The notes: generated by a model not told the origin, from the sequence alone. Shown: positions 1-8,003, counted from the stretch's first letter. The stretch is DNA of 64,000 nucleotides from Microbacterium mitrae (GCF_008017445.1 NZ_VRSW01000001.1:496001-560000), one strand, 5' to 3'. Numbers and translations are program-made.

Positions 1-695
1 TGCTGCGCGAACGGCGTGAACTCGGTGACGTCTTCTGCAACCAGGACGGGCTCGACCGTTGCCCCCTTAGCGCCGAGGATCGCCTCAACGGCTGCGACGT
101 TACCCTGACCGAACGCGTTGTTCTGCGCGAAAACGGTGATCTTCTTGCCTTCGAGGTCGTCGAGGAAGGCGCCGGAGGTGGCGACGTCCTGTGCCGACTG
201 ACGGCCCGAACGGAACGTGTAGTCGTTGATGCCGGTAATTGCGTCAGCGGCGGCCGGGCCAGAGATGAAGAGCACCTTGTTCTGTGCTGCCTGCTCGGCG
301 ACAGCCACCGCAACACCGCTGGACGCGGAGCCCGCAATGATGGTGGTTCCGGAGCCGATGAGCTCCTTGACGGCGGTGACGGCCTTGTCGGGGTCACCCG
401 CGTCGTCCTTGTAGGTGACGACGATCTTCGTGCCGTCGATCTCGCCGGTGCCGTCGGTGGCGTAGTCAAGACCCGCCTTGAAACCGTCGAGGTACTGCTT
501 GCCGTAGCCCGCGAGCGGACCGGTTTCGCTGGTTACGATGCCAACCGAGATCTCCGCGGGGCCGCTCGACTCACCAGAGCCAGCGTCGCCGCTGCCTGCC
601 GGGGTGGACTCGCCGGGCTGGGGCGCACACGCCGCCAGCAGAACGGCCGCTGTTGCCAGCAGCGTCCCAAAGATCAACTTCTTGGACTTGCGCAT
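1..695 (-). CDS. Branched-chain amino acid-type ABC transporter substrate-binding lipoprotein (3' part outside window)
   Basis: Periplasmic-binding-protein-like receptor (type I fold, LivK/leucine-binding family) that would deliver an amino acid or related solute to a membrane ABC importer. The ATG is preceded by GAAAGG at good spacing. The first residues are basic (MRKSKKLIFG), followed by a hydrophobic stretch ending in a lipobox (LLAAC), so the mature protein should be lipid-anchored at the outer face of the membrane. After a Gly/Ser/Pro linker comes the family signature (VGIVTSETGPLAGYG, then GFKAGLDYA, and FAQNNAFGQGN about residue 190). About 231 residues are visible; the C-terminal half lies off the left edge, presumably followed by permease and ATPase genes. 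The family is secure from the pattern; the substrate is not determined. Confidence 0.88.
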   Translation of the reverse strand, partial: MRKSKKLIFGTLLATAAVLLAACAPQPGESTPAGSGDAGSGESSGPAEISVGIVTSETGPLAGYGKQYLDGFKAGLDYATDGTGEIDGTKIVVTYKDDAGDPDKAVTAVKELIGSGTTIIAGSASSGVAVAVAEQAAQNKVLFISGPAAADAITGINDYTFRSGRQSAQDVATSGAFLDDLEGKKITVFAQNNAFGQGNVAAVEAILGAKGATVEPVLVAEDVTEFTPFAQ

Positions 696-725
696 GTGAT
701 TGCCTTTCGCCATTGGAAGGAAGAG

Positions 726-747
726 AACCTGAAAGCTGATTCAGGTT
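726..747. promoter_or_regulatory. Inverted repeat upstream of the binding-protein gene (operator or leader hairpin)
   Basis: Perfect 8-bp arms AACCTGAA and TTCAGGTT are separated by 6 bp (AGCTGA), 31 to 52 bases upstream of the importer gene start. The symmetry is typical of a dimeric repressor operator. A 5'-leader hairpin is the alternative. No regulator gene is adjacent inside the window. Confidence 0.45.
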
Positions 748-880
748 TTAGTAACGATAGGAACTTTTGCGAACTTCGTCAACTCTGACGCCCGCGATTC
801 AGCAATCCGCTCCCGCCGATGACCCGTGTACGGCTAGCCAGTGGCGGATGGCTTGGGCCTCGAACATGGCGCGCGTTCCG

Positions 881-936
881 CTCCCCTGGTTCCGCTCCCC
901 TGGTTCCGCTCCCGTGGTTCCGCGCCCCTGGTTCCG
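881..936. repeat. 14-bp tandem repeat, four copies, each with TGGTTCCG
   Basis: Units CTCCCCTGGTTCCG (twice), CTCCCGTGGTTCCG and CGCCCCTGGTTCCG follow each other directly. They are preceded by a degenerate unit ending GTTCCG and followed by one ending GCTCCG. The TGGTTCCG core is invariant while the bases before it vary. Confidence 0.92.
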
Positions 937-977
937 CTCCCGTCGTGCTCCGTTTTCTGGTTGTGCAGGATGGAGGA

Positions 978-1046
978 GGTTCTGCAGGAAAAATTCGCCT
1001 CACCAGTCACTTCAGCAACATCAGTCACAGCGCATCCTGCAGAACC
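978..1046. repeat. 12-bp inverted repeat with 45-bp spacer, plus a near-direct copy
   Basis: GGTTCTGCAGGA (978-989) and TCCTGCAGAACC (1035-1046) are perfect inverted copies. A near-identical direct copy GGTTGTGCAGGA lies at 959-970. It could be a protein-binding array or a cruciform-forming element; there is no T-run to make it a terminator. Confidence 0.7.
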
Positions 1047-1093
1047 ATCGTGGCTCGGGCGCCGGGGGGGCATCGGAAAACGGGCGCCGAGAG

Positions 1094-1174
1094 AATCGGA
1101 GCCACGTGTCAGGCGCGAAAAATCGGAACCACGTGTCAGGCGGGAAGAATCGGAACCACGCGTCAGGCGCGAAG
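1094..1174. repeat. 27-bp tandem repeat, three copies, carrying CGGAACCA
   Basis: Three head-to-tail 27-bp units begin AATCGGA at 1094, 1121 and 1148 and share the segment CCACGTGTCAGGCG with few substitutions. The second and third copies contain CGGAACCACG, the reverse complement of the motif in the 14-bp array upstream. The first has a substitution (CGGAGCC). Confidence 0.9.
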
Positions 1175-1210
1175 ATCGCCGCACCGCGGAGATCAGCCCC
1201 ACAACGAAGC

Positions 1211-1244
1211 AAAAAGGGGGCCCGGTCGCGCAGACCGGGCCCCC
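1211..1244 (-). terminator. Intrinsic terminator of the D-amino-acid operon
   Basis: GC-rich stem GGGGGCCCGGTC / GACCGGGCCCCC with a 5-base loop. Read on the minus strand it is followed by TTTTT. It lies just downstream of the ridA stop codon. Confidence 0.85.
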
Positions 1245-1254
1245 AGAAACGTCG

Positions 1255-1635
1255 CTACGCCTGCGGAACCGCCACGACGAGATCGATTTCGACCAGAATG
1301 TTTGCGAGTTCCGAGCCGACGGTGGTGCGCGCCGGGTAGGGCTCGGTGAAGAACTCCCGGTATGCGGCGTTGAACTCGGCGAAGTCGGCGAGGGTCGCGA
1401 GGTGAACGGTTGATTTCACGGCGTCGTCGAGGGTGAGTCCGCGCTCGGCGAGCACGGCCTGAATGTTGCGCAGCACCTGGCGAGTCTGCTCGCCAACGCT
1501 GTCCGCGACGGCACCGGTCGCGGGGTCTTGCGGGCCGAATCCTGCGGTGTAGACGAAGCCGTTGGCCTCGACCGCCTGGCTGTACGGGCCCACCGGTTGC
1601 GGGGCGTTCTGCGTTTTGATGGCCTGCTTAGGCAT
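1255..1635 (-). CDS. ridA: RidA family reactive imine/enamine deaminase
   Basis: RidA (YjgF/YER057c/UK114) proteins are small trimeric enzymes that hydrolyse 2-aminoacrylate and related imines released by PLP-dependent dehydratases. The 126-residue product has the family length and landmarks: VGPYSQAVEANGFVYTAG near the N terminus, TRQVLRNIQAVLAERGLTLDD in the middle, and PARTTVGSELA with the substrate-binding Arg near residue 104. The ATG with AGGA upstream starts 28 bases after the deacylase stop, so it is probably the last gene of the operon. It would scavenge the enamine made by the upstream PLP enzyme. A longer in-frame reading upstream is ignored because it runs through the deacylase gene. 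Confidence 0.93.
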   Translation of the reverse strand: MPKQAIKTQNAPQPVGPYSQAVEANGFVYTAGFGPQDPATGAVADSVGEQTRQVLRNIQAVLAERGLTLDDAVKSTVHLATLADFAEFNAAYREFFTEPYPARTTVGSELANILVEIDLVVAVPQA

Positions 1636-1663
1636 GCTGGTCCTTTCGGAGGGTGAGTTCGCG

Positions 1664-3244
1664 TTACCGCGAGGAGTTGGGTTTTGGGGTTCGGCGGAGC
1701 CCCGCACCCGGCATGTTGCCGGTGAGGGCCCCGCCGCGGCGCACGGCGACTCCGGCGACGAATACGTCGTCGATACCGCGTGCGAGGGCATTGGGGTGTT
1801 CGTACGTGGCGTGGGCGGCGACCTGTTCGGGGTCGACGACGATGAGGTCGGCGATCCACCCCACCTCGATGCGGCCGCGCTGGCCGAGTCCAAACGTTGC
1901 CGCCGGCGCCGCCGAGAGGCGTTCTGCCGCCTCGGGCCACGTCCAGGTGGCCCGTTCGCGTACGAAAACCTCGAGGTAGCGAGCGAAGGAACCACGTGCG
2001 CGCGGGTGCGGGTGCGCTCCGATGAAGATGCCGTCAGAGCCGCCCTGAAAGCGCGGGTCTGCCAGAATTTCGGCGAGCTCGGCGTCGGGCCGGGGCGATT
2101 GCACGGCCATGACGGCGTTCGCGCGGAGGCGGGTGGCGAGCAGCACGTCAAGCGTGAAGGTGATGGCGTCGACGCCCACGCGCGTGGCGGCCTCGGCGAT
2201 GGTGAGTCCGTGCGCCCACGCGTAGTCGGGGCTGTCGAGGTGTGCAAGCGTGATCATCTCGGGCCACGCCGGCCCGAGGCTTGCCTTACGTTCCACCTGC
2301 CCAAACCAGTCTGCGCGCAGTCGCTCACGCGCGGTCGCGTCGTTCAGCACGGCGAGCACATGCTCCACGGGCTCGTTCGAGAGTTCGGGCGGCAGCAGCG
2401 GCATCGCGAGCAGCGTGCACCCGCGTGCATACGGGTAGAGGTCGAATGTGGCCGGAATCCCGGCACCCGTCAGCTCATTCATGAGGGCAGTAACCAGCGG
2501 CGGATCAGCGTGAAAGTGCGAAATGTGAACCGACACCCCGGAACGAGCCGCGATGTCACGAATCTCCACGATTCCCTCACGCGAATTTGCCTCATACCCG
2601 CCGCGCATGTGGCTGATGTAGACGCCGCCTGCCGCCGCAACTGGCACCGTCAGCTGCGCAATCTCCTCGGCCGATTGAAAAAGCCCGGGCACATAGTCCA
2701 GCCCCGTCGACAGTCCCACGGCGCCATCCGCCATCCCCGCCGCAACCATGCGAACCATGGCGGCGATCTCATCGGCATCGGCTGGTTCCGTTCGCCGCCC
2801 GCATACCGCGGCGCGAATGGTTCCGGCCGGCACAGCGTACGCCACATTCAGCGGCGTTGCGCCGTCGTAGGTGGCAAGCAGGTCGGCAACGGAACCACCG
2901 GCGAACGTGTGGTGGGAGCCGTTGATCGCCGCGAAGTACTCGCTCGCGAACGTGCCATCACCGGGCGCAAAGGAGACGCCGGTTTGGCCGCCGATGACCG
3001 TCGTAATGCCCTGTGCGAGCAGCGCTTCCTGCACCGCGGCATCGAAAATGATGCCGTCAACGTGGGAGTGGGTGTCGATGAACCCGGGCATGATGAGGTG
3101 GCCAGCACAGTCAATGACCGTGTCGGCTGTCGTGGCTTGGAGGTTGCCGATCGCCGCGATGACGCCGTCTTGCAGGCGCACGTCGGCGCGCGTCACGGTG
3201 TCGCCTGTAACGACGAAGCCCCCGATCAGGAGGGTGGTCGGCAT
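1664..3244 (-). CDS. N-acyl-D-amino-acid deacylase (D-aminoacylase, amidohydrolase superfamily)
   Basis: Metal-dependent amidohydrolase expected to remove the acyl group from N-acyl-D-amino acids, giving the free D-amino acid. Visible landmarks are the composite beta-domain start (LIGGFVVTGDTVTRADVRLQDGVIAAIG), the first metal motif FIDTHSHVDG near residues 55-65, TTVIGGQTGVSFAP, the second metal motif VHISHFHADPP around residue 245, and the C-terminal signature GRIEVGWIADLIVVDP. The length of 526 is normal for the family. It starts inside the stop codon of the gene before it (TGATG), indicating translational coupling. The preferred acyl amino acid (Asp, Glu or neutral) cannot be read from motifs. 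Confidence 0.87.
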   Translation of the reverse strand: MPTTLLIGGFVVTGDTVTRADVRLQDGVIAAIGNLQATTADTVIDCAGHLIMPGFIDTHSHVDGIIFDAAVQEALLAQGITTVIGGQTGVSFAPGDGTFASEYFAAINGSHHTFAGGSVADLLATYDGATPLNVAYAVPAGTIRAAVCGRRTEPADADEIAAMVRMVAAGMADGAVGLSTGLDYVPGLFQSAEEIAQLTVPVAAAGGVYISHMRGGYEANSREGIVEIRDIAARSGVSVHISHFHADPPLVTALMNELTGAGIPATFDLYPYARGCTLLAMPLLPPELSNEPVEHVLAVLNDATARERLRADWFGQVERKASLGPAWPEMITLAHLDSPDYAWAHGLTIAEAATRVGVDAITFTLDVLLATRLRANAVMAVQSPRPDAELAEILADPRFQGGSDGIFIGAHPHPRARGSFARYLEVFVRERATWTWPEAAERLSAAPAATFGLGQRGRIEVGWIADLIVVDPEQVAAHATYEHPNALARGIDDVFVAGVAVRRGGALTGNMPGAGLRRTPKPNSSR

Positions 3245-4518
3245 CAGAAGTAGGTGGCGATGAGGTCAATGACCTCGTCAGATGTGGCCGATTCGACCAC
3301 GGGTATCAGTCGCCACTTGTCAAACGCTGTGCACGGATGCGAGAGGCCAAGACGCACGACATCACCGATCGCGAGGGCGGCAGCGCCGGTTCCGCGGGCA
3401 AAAGCGTGCTGGTCATTGAGCGCGGTGATGGCAAGCTCGCCCGGCGCGCGTTCGACTGCGGCGATATCGGTCAGCACCGCGCGCGGAATGGGCAGGCCCT
3501 CGTCAAACGGAAAGTCGCGCTTGCCGCCGTCAAGCAAGGCAAGCTCAGGCTCTGGATGAGAAACGACGCGTGCCAGCCCCATGAGGGCGGAACGCAGACG
3601 CGGCGCGCCCGCACGTGCAGACTCGTCGAACGGCGAGATTTCGCGGTAAAACCCGTCGTCGTGGGTGAGCGATGCGCCCGAACGGATAACCCAATCCACC
3701 TCGGTTTCGACGGCAGCGCGGGGCGCAAACACCTCGGCGACGAGCTCGGGGTAGGCACTACCGCCCGCGCTCACCATGAGCGGGCCGGGCGAATATAGCT
3801 CGCCGATGACGTCGTGCAGCGCGAGTAGTCGCTCCAGCCACGCCGTAATGACGGTGACGGTTTCGGCCGCGCGATCGTGCCCGAGCGCGCCCTCATAACC
3901 CGCGACGCCCGCCAGGCGCAGCATCGGTGAAGCGTGCAGGCGTCGGGCAATTGCGATGCCGTCTTCGATCGTCCGCGCTCCGGTACGCCCGTTGGCGCCG
4001 CCCAGTTCAACGCAAACGTCGATCGGTCGCGGCAGCGCGATACCCTCCAGCGCGTTCTCCATCGCGGCAATCGTCGCGAGCGAGTCGGCCCAGCACGTAA
4101 AGCGAAAGTTTGGGTCGGCGAGTTCGTCTGCCAGCCACGCGAGCGAACGGCGATCGATAGCGGCGTTCGCGAGCAGAATGTGGTTCAACCCCCACGAGCG
4201 CCCGGTGCGCACCTGCGCCATGGTCGCCAGGGTGATGCCAAGTGCGCCCTCATCGAGCTGGCGGTGCCATAGCGTCGGCGCCATCGTGGTCTTGCCGTGC
4301 GGCAGGAGCGCCAAGCCCTGCTGAGTGCACCACGCCGAAATGGTGCGCGCGTTGTGATCGAGCGCCTCACCGTCAATGACGACGAGCGGAGTCCAAAACT
4401 CGCTGAGTCGCGGACGGGTCGCCAGAAATTCGCCGACGGTGAGTCCGTGGGCACGAGCCGGGAGCCCCTTGTGGTCGGCCGTGAGAACAAGCGCCGCAGA
4501 ACGCTCAGCAACGGTCAT
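3244..4518 (-). CDS. PLP-dependent D-amino acid dehydratase/aldolase (DSD1 / D-threonine aldolase-like, fold type III)
   Basis: Alanine-racemase-fold enzyme of the D-serine dehydratase / D-threonine aldolase group. The PLP lysine is expected in LLPHGKTTMAP (about residue 75). The N-terminal barrel continues through VCVELGGANGRTG and VAGYEGALGH. The C-terminal beta domain contains LALLDGGKRDFPFDEG, ALNDQHAF and LSHPCTAFDKW, whose His and Cys match the metal site of DSD1-type enzymes. The start is an ATG with an AAAGGAACC ribosome-binding region. It heads the operon with the deacylase and RidA, which fits a path from N-acyl-D-amino acid to D-amino acid to a 2-oxo acid, with RidA quenching the enamine. 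Substrate is inferred. Confidence 0.82.
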   Translation of the reverse strand: MTVAERSAALVLTADHKGLPARAHGLTVGEFLATRPRLSEFWTPLVVIDGEALDHNARTISAWCTQQGLALLPHGKTTMAPTLWHRQLDEGALGITLATMAQVRTGRSWGLNHILLANAAIDRRSLAWLADELADPNFRFTCWADSLATIAAMENALEGIALPRPIDVCVELGGANGRTGARTIEDGIAIARRLHASPMLRLAGVAGYEGALGHDRAAETVTVITAWLERLLALHDVIGELYSPGPLMVSAGGSAYPELVAEVFAPRAAVETEVDWVIRSGASLTHDDGFYREISPFDESARAGAPRLRSALMGLARVVSHPEPELALLDGGKRDFPFDEGLPIPRAVLTDIAAVERAPGELAITALNDQHAFARGTGAAALAIGDVVRLGLSHPCTAFDKWRLIPVVESATSDEVIDLIATYF

Positions 4519-4677
4519 GAATGTGGTTCCTTTCGGACACGCCTATGGGCGCACGCCAGCGAAATGTTGAATCCACACGCCACCACCCTAGCCGAGCGCA
4601 ACGGCGGCCTAAACGCTTGCGGGGCGGAATCCTCGCCTCATTTGGCAATTTTTCGTGGGCCGTGGGAGGGTGACCGT

Positions 4678-5298
4678 GTGATCCTCATCGATGAAGCAAC
4701 GGTCGTTGTCGACGAGGCCACCCTCCTGCCGCCCGTGACGTTGCACGTTGATCAGGGCACCTGGCTTGCGGTGCGCGGCGCAAATGGGGCAGGCAAAAGC
4801 ACACTGCTCGCCCTCATCGCCGCGGTCCGTACGCCAACGGGCGGAACCATCACCATCGATGGCCGCGCACCCGACGCGCGCAAGAAATGGTTCCGCGAGC
4901 AGGTGTCTGCGCTGCTGTCGCCGCCGGTCGTCGCCCCAGATCTCACGTTGCACGAACACCTCACGCTAATTGCGACCTCGTGGCGTGATGCCGACCCGCG
5001 CGAGCGGGCACGCGTCGAACTCGAGCGCTGGCACATCGCGGAGCTGGGGCAACGCTTTGTGCATGAGTTGTCGAGCGGCCAGCGGCAACTATTCGCGCTC
5101 GCGACGGCGTTCGTGCGCCCGAGCTCCGTGCTGGTGCTCGACGAGCCAGAGCAGCGCCTCGATGCGGCGCGGCGCGCGCTCCTGGTGGCGGCTCTGCGTG
5201 AGCGCCAAGACAGCGGAACCACGATTGTGATGGCAACGCATGCCGACGATGTCGCGGGTGCGGCAAATACGGTGACATGGCTCGATCAGATCGATTAG
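4678..5298 (+). CDS. ABC transporter ATP-binding protein, short
   Basis: A 206-residue ATPase with all core motifs: Walker A GANGAGKST (about residue 37), Q-loop region, signature LSSGQRQL (about residue 130), Walker B VLVLDEPEQ and switch His in VMATHADDV. The GTG start is preceded by GGGAGG; a longer open frame upstream overlaps the divergent gene's start and is rejected. It overlaps the following membrane gene by 22 bases, so the two are translated together and form one transporter. ATPases of this small size with a multi-spanning partner are usually exporters; cargo unknown. Nothing nearby identifies a substrate. Confidence 0.85.
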   Translation: MILIDEATVVVDEATLLPPVTLHVDQGTWLAVRGANGAGKSTLLALIAAVRTPTGGTITIDGRAPDARKKWFREQVSALLSPPVVAPDLTLHEHLTLIATSWRDADPRERARVELERWHIAELGQRFVHELSSGQRQLFALATAFVRPSSVLVLDEPEQRLDAARRALLVAALRERQDSGTTIVMATHADDVAGAANTVTWLDQID

Positions 5299-6701
5299 CC
5301 GTTCGCGCGACCCTGCGGCAGTGGAACAAGCGCTCGCGTCGCGGGAGCGATATCGCGTACCTCGTGTACATCAGCATTCTGGTCGGCGCGATTGTGCTGG
5401 TTCCGCTCATCCGCGCGGCATGGCTATTGCTCTCAGAACCTGCCGCGATCGCCGTGTTGACGGCGCCGTGGTTTGGCGATATCGCGGTGGCGGCGTCGCT
5501 CGTTTTGATGTCGGCCGCATGCGCGCCATGGGCGGCCCCCGCAGTGCGTCGGGCGTTTCTTGCTCGCGTGCTGAGCGATGCTCCGGCCCCGTTTGCTCTG
5601 TCGTTCGGCGCGCCCGTCGTGCGATGGTGGCTCGTCGCCGTCGTGGCGGCGGGTGCGGTGGCCGCACTGGCGCACGGCGTGCTATTGAGCGCGAGCGCAG
5701 GGTCGGGGCTGGCGCTCGTGTGTGCGACGGTGTCTGCGATCGCCGCGGCGACGCTGGCGACCGTTTGTGCGGTGGCGGCGCAACGTTCGGCCACCGTGGG
5801 TAACGCGCTGTCCGTCGGGCTGATCGCACTTGCCGCCACCGTTGTCGTTTTCTCTCCTGCCGTTGCCGCGTTTTCGCAACCGATCGGTGCCATGTCGTTG
5901 GCCGTGCTCGCGGTCATCACGGCCGGTTGGGTGCCATCGCTTCTCAACAGCACACAACCCCACGCACTATTGACGGCCTCGGTGCGGCGCGATGCCGCCG
6001 TGGTGGGATTCACGCTGATGGACGCAAGCGTTCTCGGCGACGCCGTGCGGGATGTTCCGCGTGGCAGACGCCGCCGCTCGGCCGTTCCGCGGGTGCCGCG
6101 GTGGCTGGCTTTTGCCGTGTCGGCGGCCGTTGGCGCGGCCCGCACGCCATTGCGCCTCGCGCGCGGGCTCATCGTGCTGGCGGGTGGGTTCGCGCTCGCC
6201 GCCGCCGCGCCGTCGGCCTGGACCGTGGGGCTCGCTGCGGCGCTCGTCTACCTCGGCATTGGCGCGTGCATGATGGGGGTCGAACAGGCAGCGCTCGCGG
6301 TGCGCACTCCCGCCGTCTATGGCGTGAGCGACGTCACCTTGCTGGCCAACCATGCGATCTTTCCCGCGGTCGTGCTGGCAGCAGCCAGCCTGATCGGGCT
6401 GGCCGGCGGTTCGACCGGTCTTGGCGTCACCCTCATTGCGGGCGTCGCCGTGCTGGTAGCGCGAGTGTTCGCCGCGCTCACTCCGCCGGCACCTCTTGAG
6501 CTATTGCTTCCGATGCCAACGCCGGCGGGCGATGTCGGTGCGTTTCTGCGACTGCTGTGGGCGCTGCAGGGTCCGATCTTTGCCGCCGCGCTCAGCATTG
6601 CCCTGCTCCCGGCGGTGCTCAACGCTGATCTTGCGCGCCTGGTGTGGGCAGCGGCCATCGCCGCCGCGCTGCTCATCGCCCGCTGGCGCACGCGTTCGTG
6701 A
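5277..6701 (+). CDS. Multi-spanning membrane protein, probable ABC transporter permease
   Basis: A 474-residue, Ala/Val/Leu-rich polytopic protein with roughly ten predicted membrane spans and a short basic N terminus (MARSDRLAVRATLRQWNKRSRRG). The ATG lies inside the end of the ATPase gene, so the pair is translationally coupled; this is the main reason for calling it the permease. A basic cytoplasmic loop (DVPRGRRRRSAVPRVPRW) divides two membrane blocks near residue 265. No EAA loop or other family motif was recognised, so function rests on context. Use of GCC/GCG-rich codons matches the neighbours. Confidence 0.65.
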   Translation: MARSDRLAVRATLRQWNKRSRRGSDIAYLVYISILVGAIVLVPLIRAAWLLLSEPAAIAVLTAPWFGDIAVAASLVLMSAACAPWAAPAVRRAFLARVLSDAPAPFALSFGAPVVRWWLVAVVAAGAVAALAHGVLLSASAGSGLALVCATVSAIAAATLATVCAVAAQRSATVGNALSVGLIALAATVVVFSPAVAAFSQPIGAMSLAVLAVITAGWVPSLLNSTQPHALLTASVRRDAAVVGFTLMDASVLGDAVRDVPRGRRRRSAVPRVPRWLAFAVSAAVGAARTPLRLARGLIVLAGGFALAAAAPSAWTVGLAAALVYLGIGACMMGVEQAALAVRTPAVYGVSDVTLLANHAIFPAVVLAAASLIGLAGGSTGLGVTLIAGVAVLVARVFAALTPPAPLELLLPMPTPAGDVGAFLRLLWALQGPIFAAALSIALLPAVLNADLARLVWAAAIAAALLIARWRTRS

Positions 6702-6757
6702 CTCACCGCGGCGTGGTTCCGAGAAATGCAGAACGGCCCCCACGATGTGAGAGCCGT

Positions 6758-6833
6758 TGGTGCACCCCCTCGGACTTGAACCGAGAACCCACTGATTAAG
6801 AGTCAGTTGCTCTGCCGATTGAGCTAGAGGTGC
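6758..6833 (-). tRNA. tRNA-Lys (anticodon CTT), CCA encoded
   Basis: Full cloverleaf on the minus strand: acceptor GCACCTC paired with GGGGTGC (one G-U), D arm with TAGCTCAATCGGCAGAGC, anticodon loop CTCTTAA, T arm CTCGG-TTCAAGT-CCGAG, discriminator A and genomic CCA. It sits about 190 bases from a second tRNA-Lys with the same anticodon. The two differ mainly in the T stem and in the presence of CCA. Confidence 0.96.
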
Positions 6834-6977
6834 GTGCGCATTTCTGCGTTTTGATGAGCTTATCAGCGCGGAAATCGACCCGTGAAAAAGCGCTGATTGG
6901 CGGAACAATCACCCGCGGCATTCGCGCGTGTCGCGAAATGAAAACCGCAAGCCACGAAGCAAGCGCCGCCACAAATG

Positions 6978-7013
6978 AAAAAGCTCAGAAAACTGGCGAG
7001 AGTCTTCTGAGCT
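6978..7013 (-). terminator. Terminator after the second tRNA-Lys
   Basis: Stem AGCTCAGAA / TTCTGAGCT with a 14-base loop, followed on the minus strand by TTTTT. It lies directly downstream of the tRNA-Lys at 7020-7092, so the two tRNA genes are probably separate transcripts. The short 61-codon frame in this gap is not supported as a gene. Confidence 0.75.
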
Positions 7014-7019
7014 GATCCG

Positions 7020-7092
7020 TGCACCCCCAGGGACTTGAACCCTGAACCCACTGATTAAGAGTCAGTTGCTCTGCCGATTGAGCTAGAGGTGC
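7020..7092 (-). tRNA. tRNA-Lys (anticodon CTT), no encoded CCA
   Basis: Cloverleaf on the minus strand almost identical to the neighbouring tRNA-Lys through the acceptor, D and anticodon arms, but with T arm CAGGG-TTCAAGT-CCCTG. The discriminator A is followed by CGG, so CCA must be added by nucleotidyltransferase. A tandem gene duplication with later divergence is the simplest reading. Confidence 0.95.
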
Positions 7093-7184
7093 GTTCTTTG
7101 GGCCTTTCGGCGCCGAGAGAAGACATTACCAGGATTCGAGCGTGTGCGCGAATCGAGATACCTTCGCCGGGATACCCTTGTCTC

Positions 7185-8003
7185 GTGGCCTCCCTCACCG
7201 ACGTTTCATCGCCGTTTGCCGACGATCTCGCGCTCGCTCTGCGCATTGCCGACGCGGCCGACGCCGTCGCGATGGCGCCCTTCGACTCGGCAGATTTGAC
7301 GATCGATCAGAAGGCCGACTCGACCTTCGTGACCGATGCAGATATTGCCACCGAGCGCGCGATTCGTGAGGTTCTCGCGGCAGAGCGCCCCACCGACGGC
7401 ATTCTGGGTGAAGAGTTTGGCACCGAGGGCACGGGTTCACGCCAGTGGATCATCGACCCGATCGATGGCACCCACAACTACATGCGCGGGCTGCCGATGT
7501 GGGGAATCCTCATCGCACTCGCGGTCGACGGCGTTCCGCAGGTGGGCGTGGTGAGCCAGCCCGCATTGGGTCGACGCTGGTGGGCGGCAACGGGTGCGGG
7601 CGCCTGGACGAATGTGCCAGGCGCGGAACCGCGACAGATTCACGTGTCGCATGTTGCCGAGCTGGAGAAATCAAGCATTAGCTTTCAGAGCATCCAGCAG
7701 TGGGATGAGGTCGGCGAGCTTGACACCCTGATTCGCCTCACGCGCGCCGTATGGCGCGACCGCGGCTATGGCGACGTGTGGCCGTACATGCAACTGGCCG
7801 AGGGCCGCCTCGAATTCGTCGCCGAATTTGGTGTCGAACCCTACGACATCGCAGCCGTCGTTCCGATCGTCACCGAGGCGGGCGGACGCATGACCGCATA
7901 CAACGGCGAAGCCTCCATCACTCAGCACTCCGCCCTCGCCACAAACGGCTGGCTGCACGATACCTACCTCGCCTTCCTTCACAACGAAAGCCCGAGCGCC
8001 TGA
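7185..8003 (+). CDS. hisN: Inositol-monophosphatase-family phosphatase, probable histidinol-phosphatase HisN
   Basis: Mg-dependent phosphomonoesterase of the IMPase superfamily; in actinobacteria this form supplies histidinol-phosphatase activity. Metal-site motifs are GEEFG (about residue 79), WIIDPIDGTHNYMRG (about 88) and EPYDIAA (about 222). The chosen GTG gives 272 residues. Upstream in-frame starts would add a non-conserved stretch. There is no ribosome binding site, and TATACC-like and GATACC boxes lie a few bases upstream, so the mRNA may be leaderless. It shares one base with the next gene (TGATG). Substrate could also be inositol phosphate; the HisN call is by analogy. Confidence 0.82.
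   Translation: MASLTDVSSPFADDLALALRIADAADAVAMAPFDSADLTIDQKADSTFVTDADIATERAIREVLAAERPTDGILGEEFGTEGTGSRQWIIDPIDGTHNYMRGLPMWGILIALAVDGVPQVGVVSQPALGRRWWAATGAGAWTNVPGAEPRQIHVSHVAELEKSSISFQSIQQWDEVGELDTLIRLTRAVWRDRGYGDVWPYMQLAEGRLEFVAEFGVEPYDIAAVVPIVTEAGGRMTAYNGEASITQHSALATNGWLHDTYLAFLHNESPSA

Larger units (their letters stand above)
696..1210. other. Non-coding island with phased GGTTCC repeats
   Basis: About 500 bases between two converging-away transcription units hold no convincing gene. Open frames here translate the repeats into low-complexity peptides (for example RLTRGSDS repeated) without ribosome binding sites. The island contains, in order, a 14-bp tandem array carrying TGGTTCCG, a long-spaced inverted repeat, and a 27-bp tandem array carrying the same motif in the opposite orientation (CGGAACCA). 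The symmetry, motif array then inverted repeat then reversed motif array, suggests a structured DNA element rather than decayed coding sequence. Confidence 0.7.

Noticed and set aside
1094..1174. Regularly spaced 27-bp repeats as a CRISPR array
   Set aside because: The units are contiguous with no spacers and are only three, and there are no cas genes nearby.
767..1349. Several overlapping open frames (Arg/Pro-rich) in repeat island A
   Set aside because: They translate the tandem repeats in every frame, have no ribosome sites and are a by-product of high GC.
1562..3253. 563-codon open frame on the plus strand
   Set aside because: It is antisense to the well-supported RidA and deacylase genes, with low-complexity Arg/Gly content and no family features.
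6830..7015. 61-codon open frame between the two tRNA-Lys genes
   Set aside because: It contains the terminator hairpin and lacks a ribosome site.
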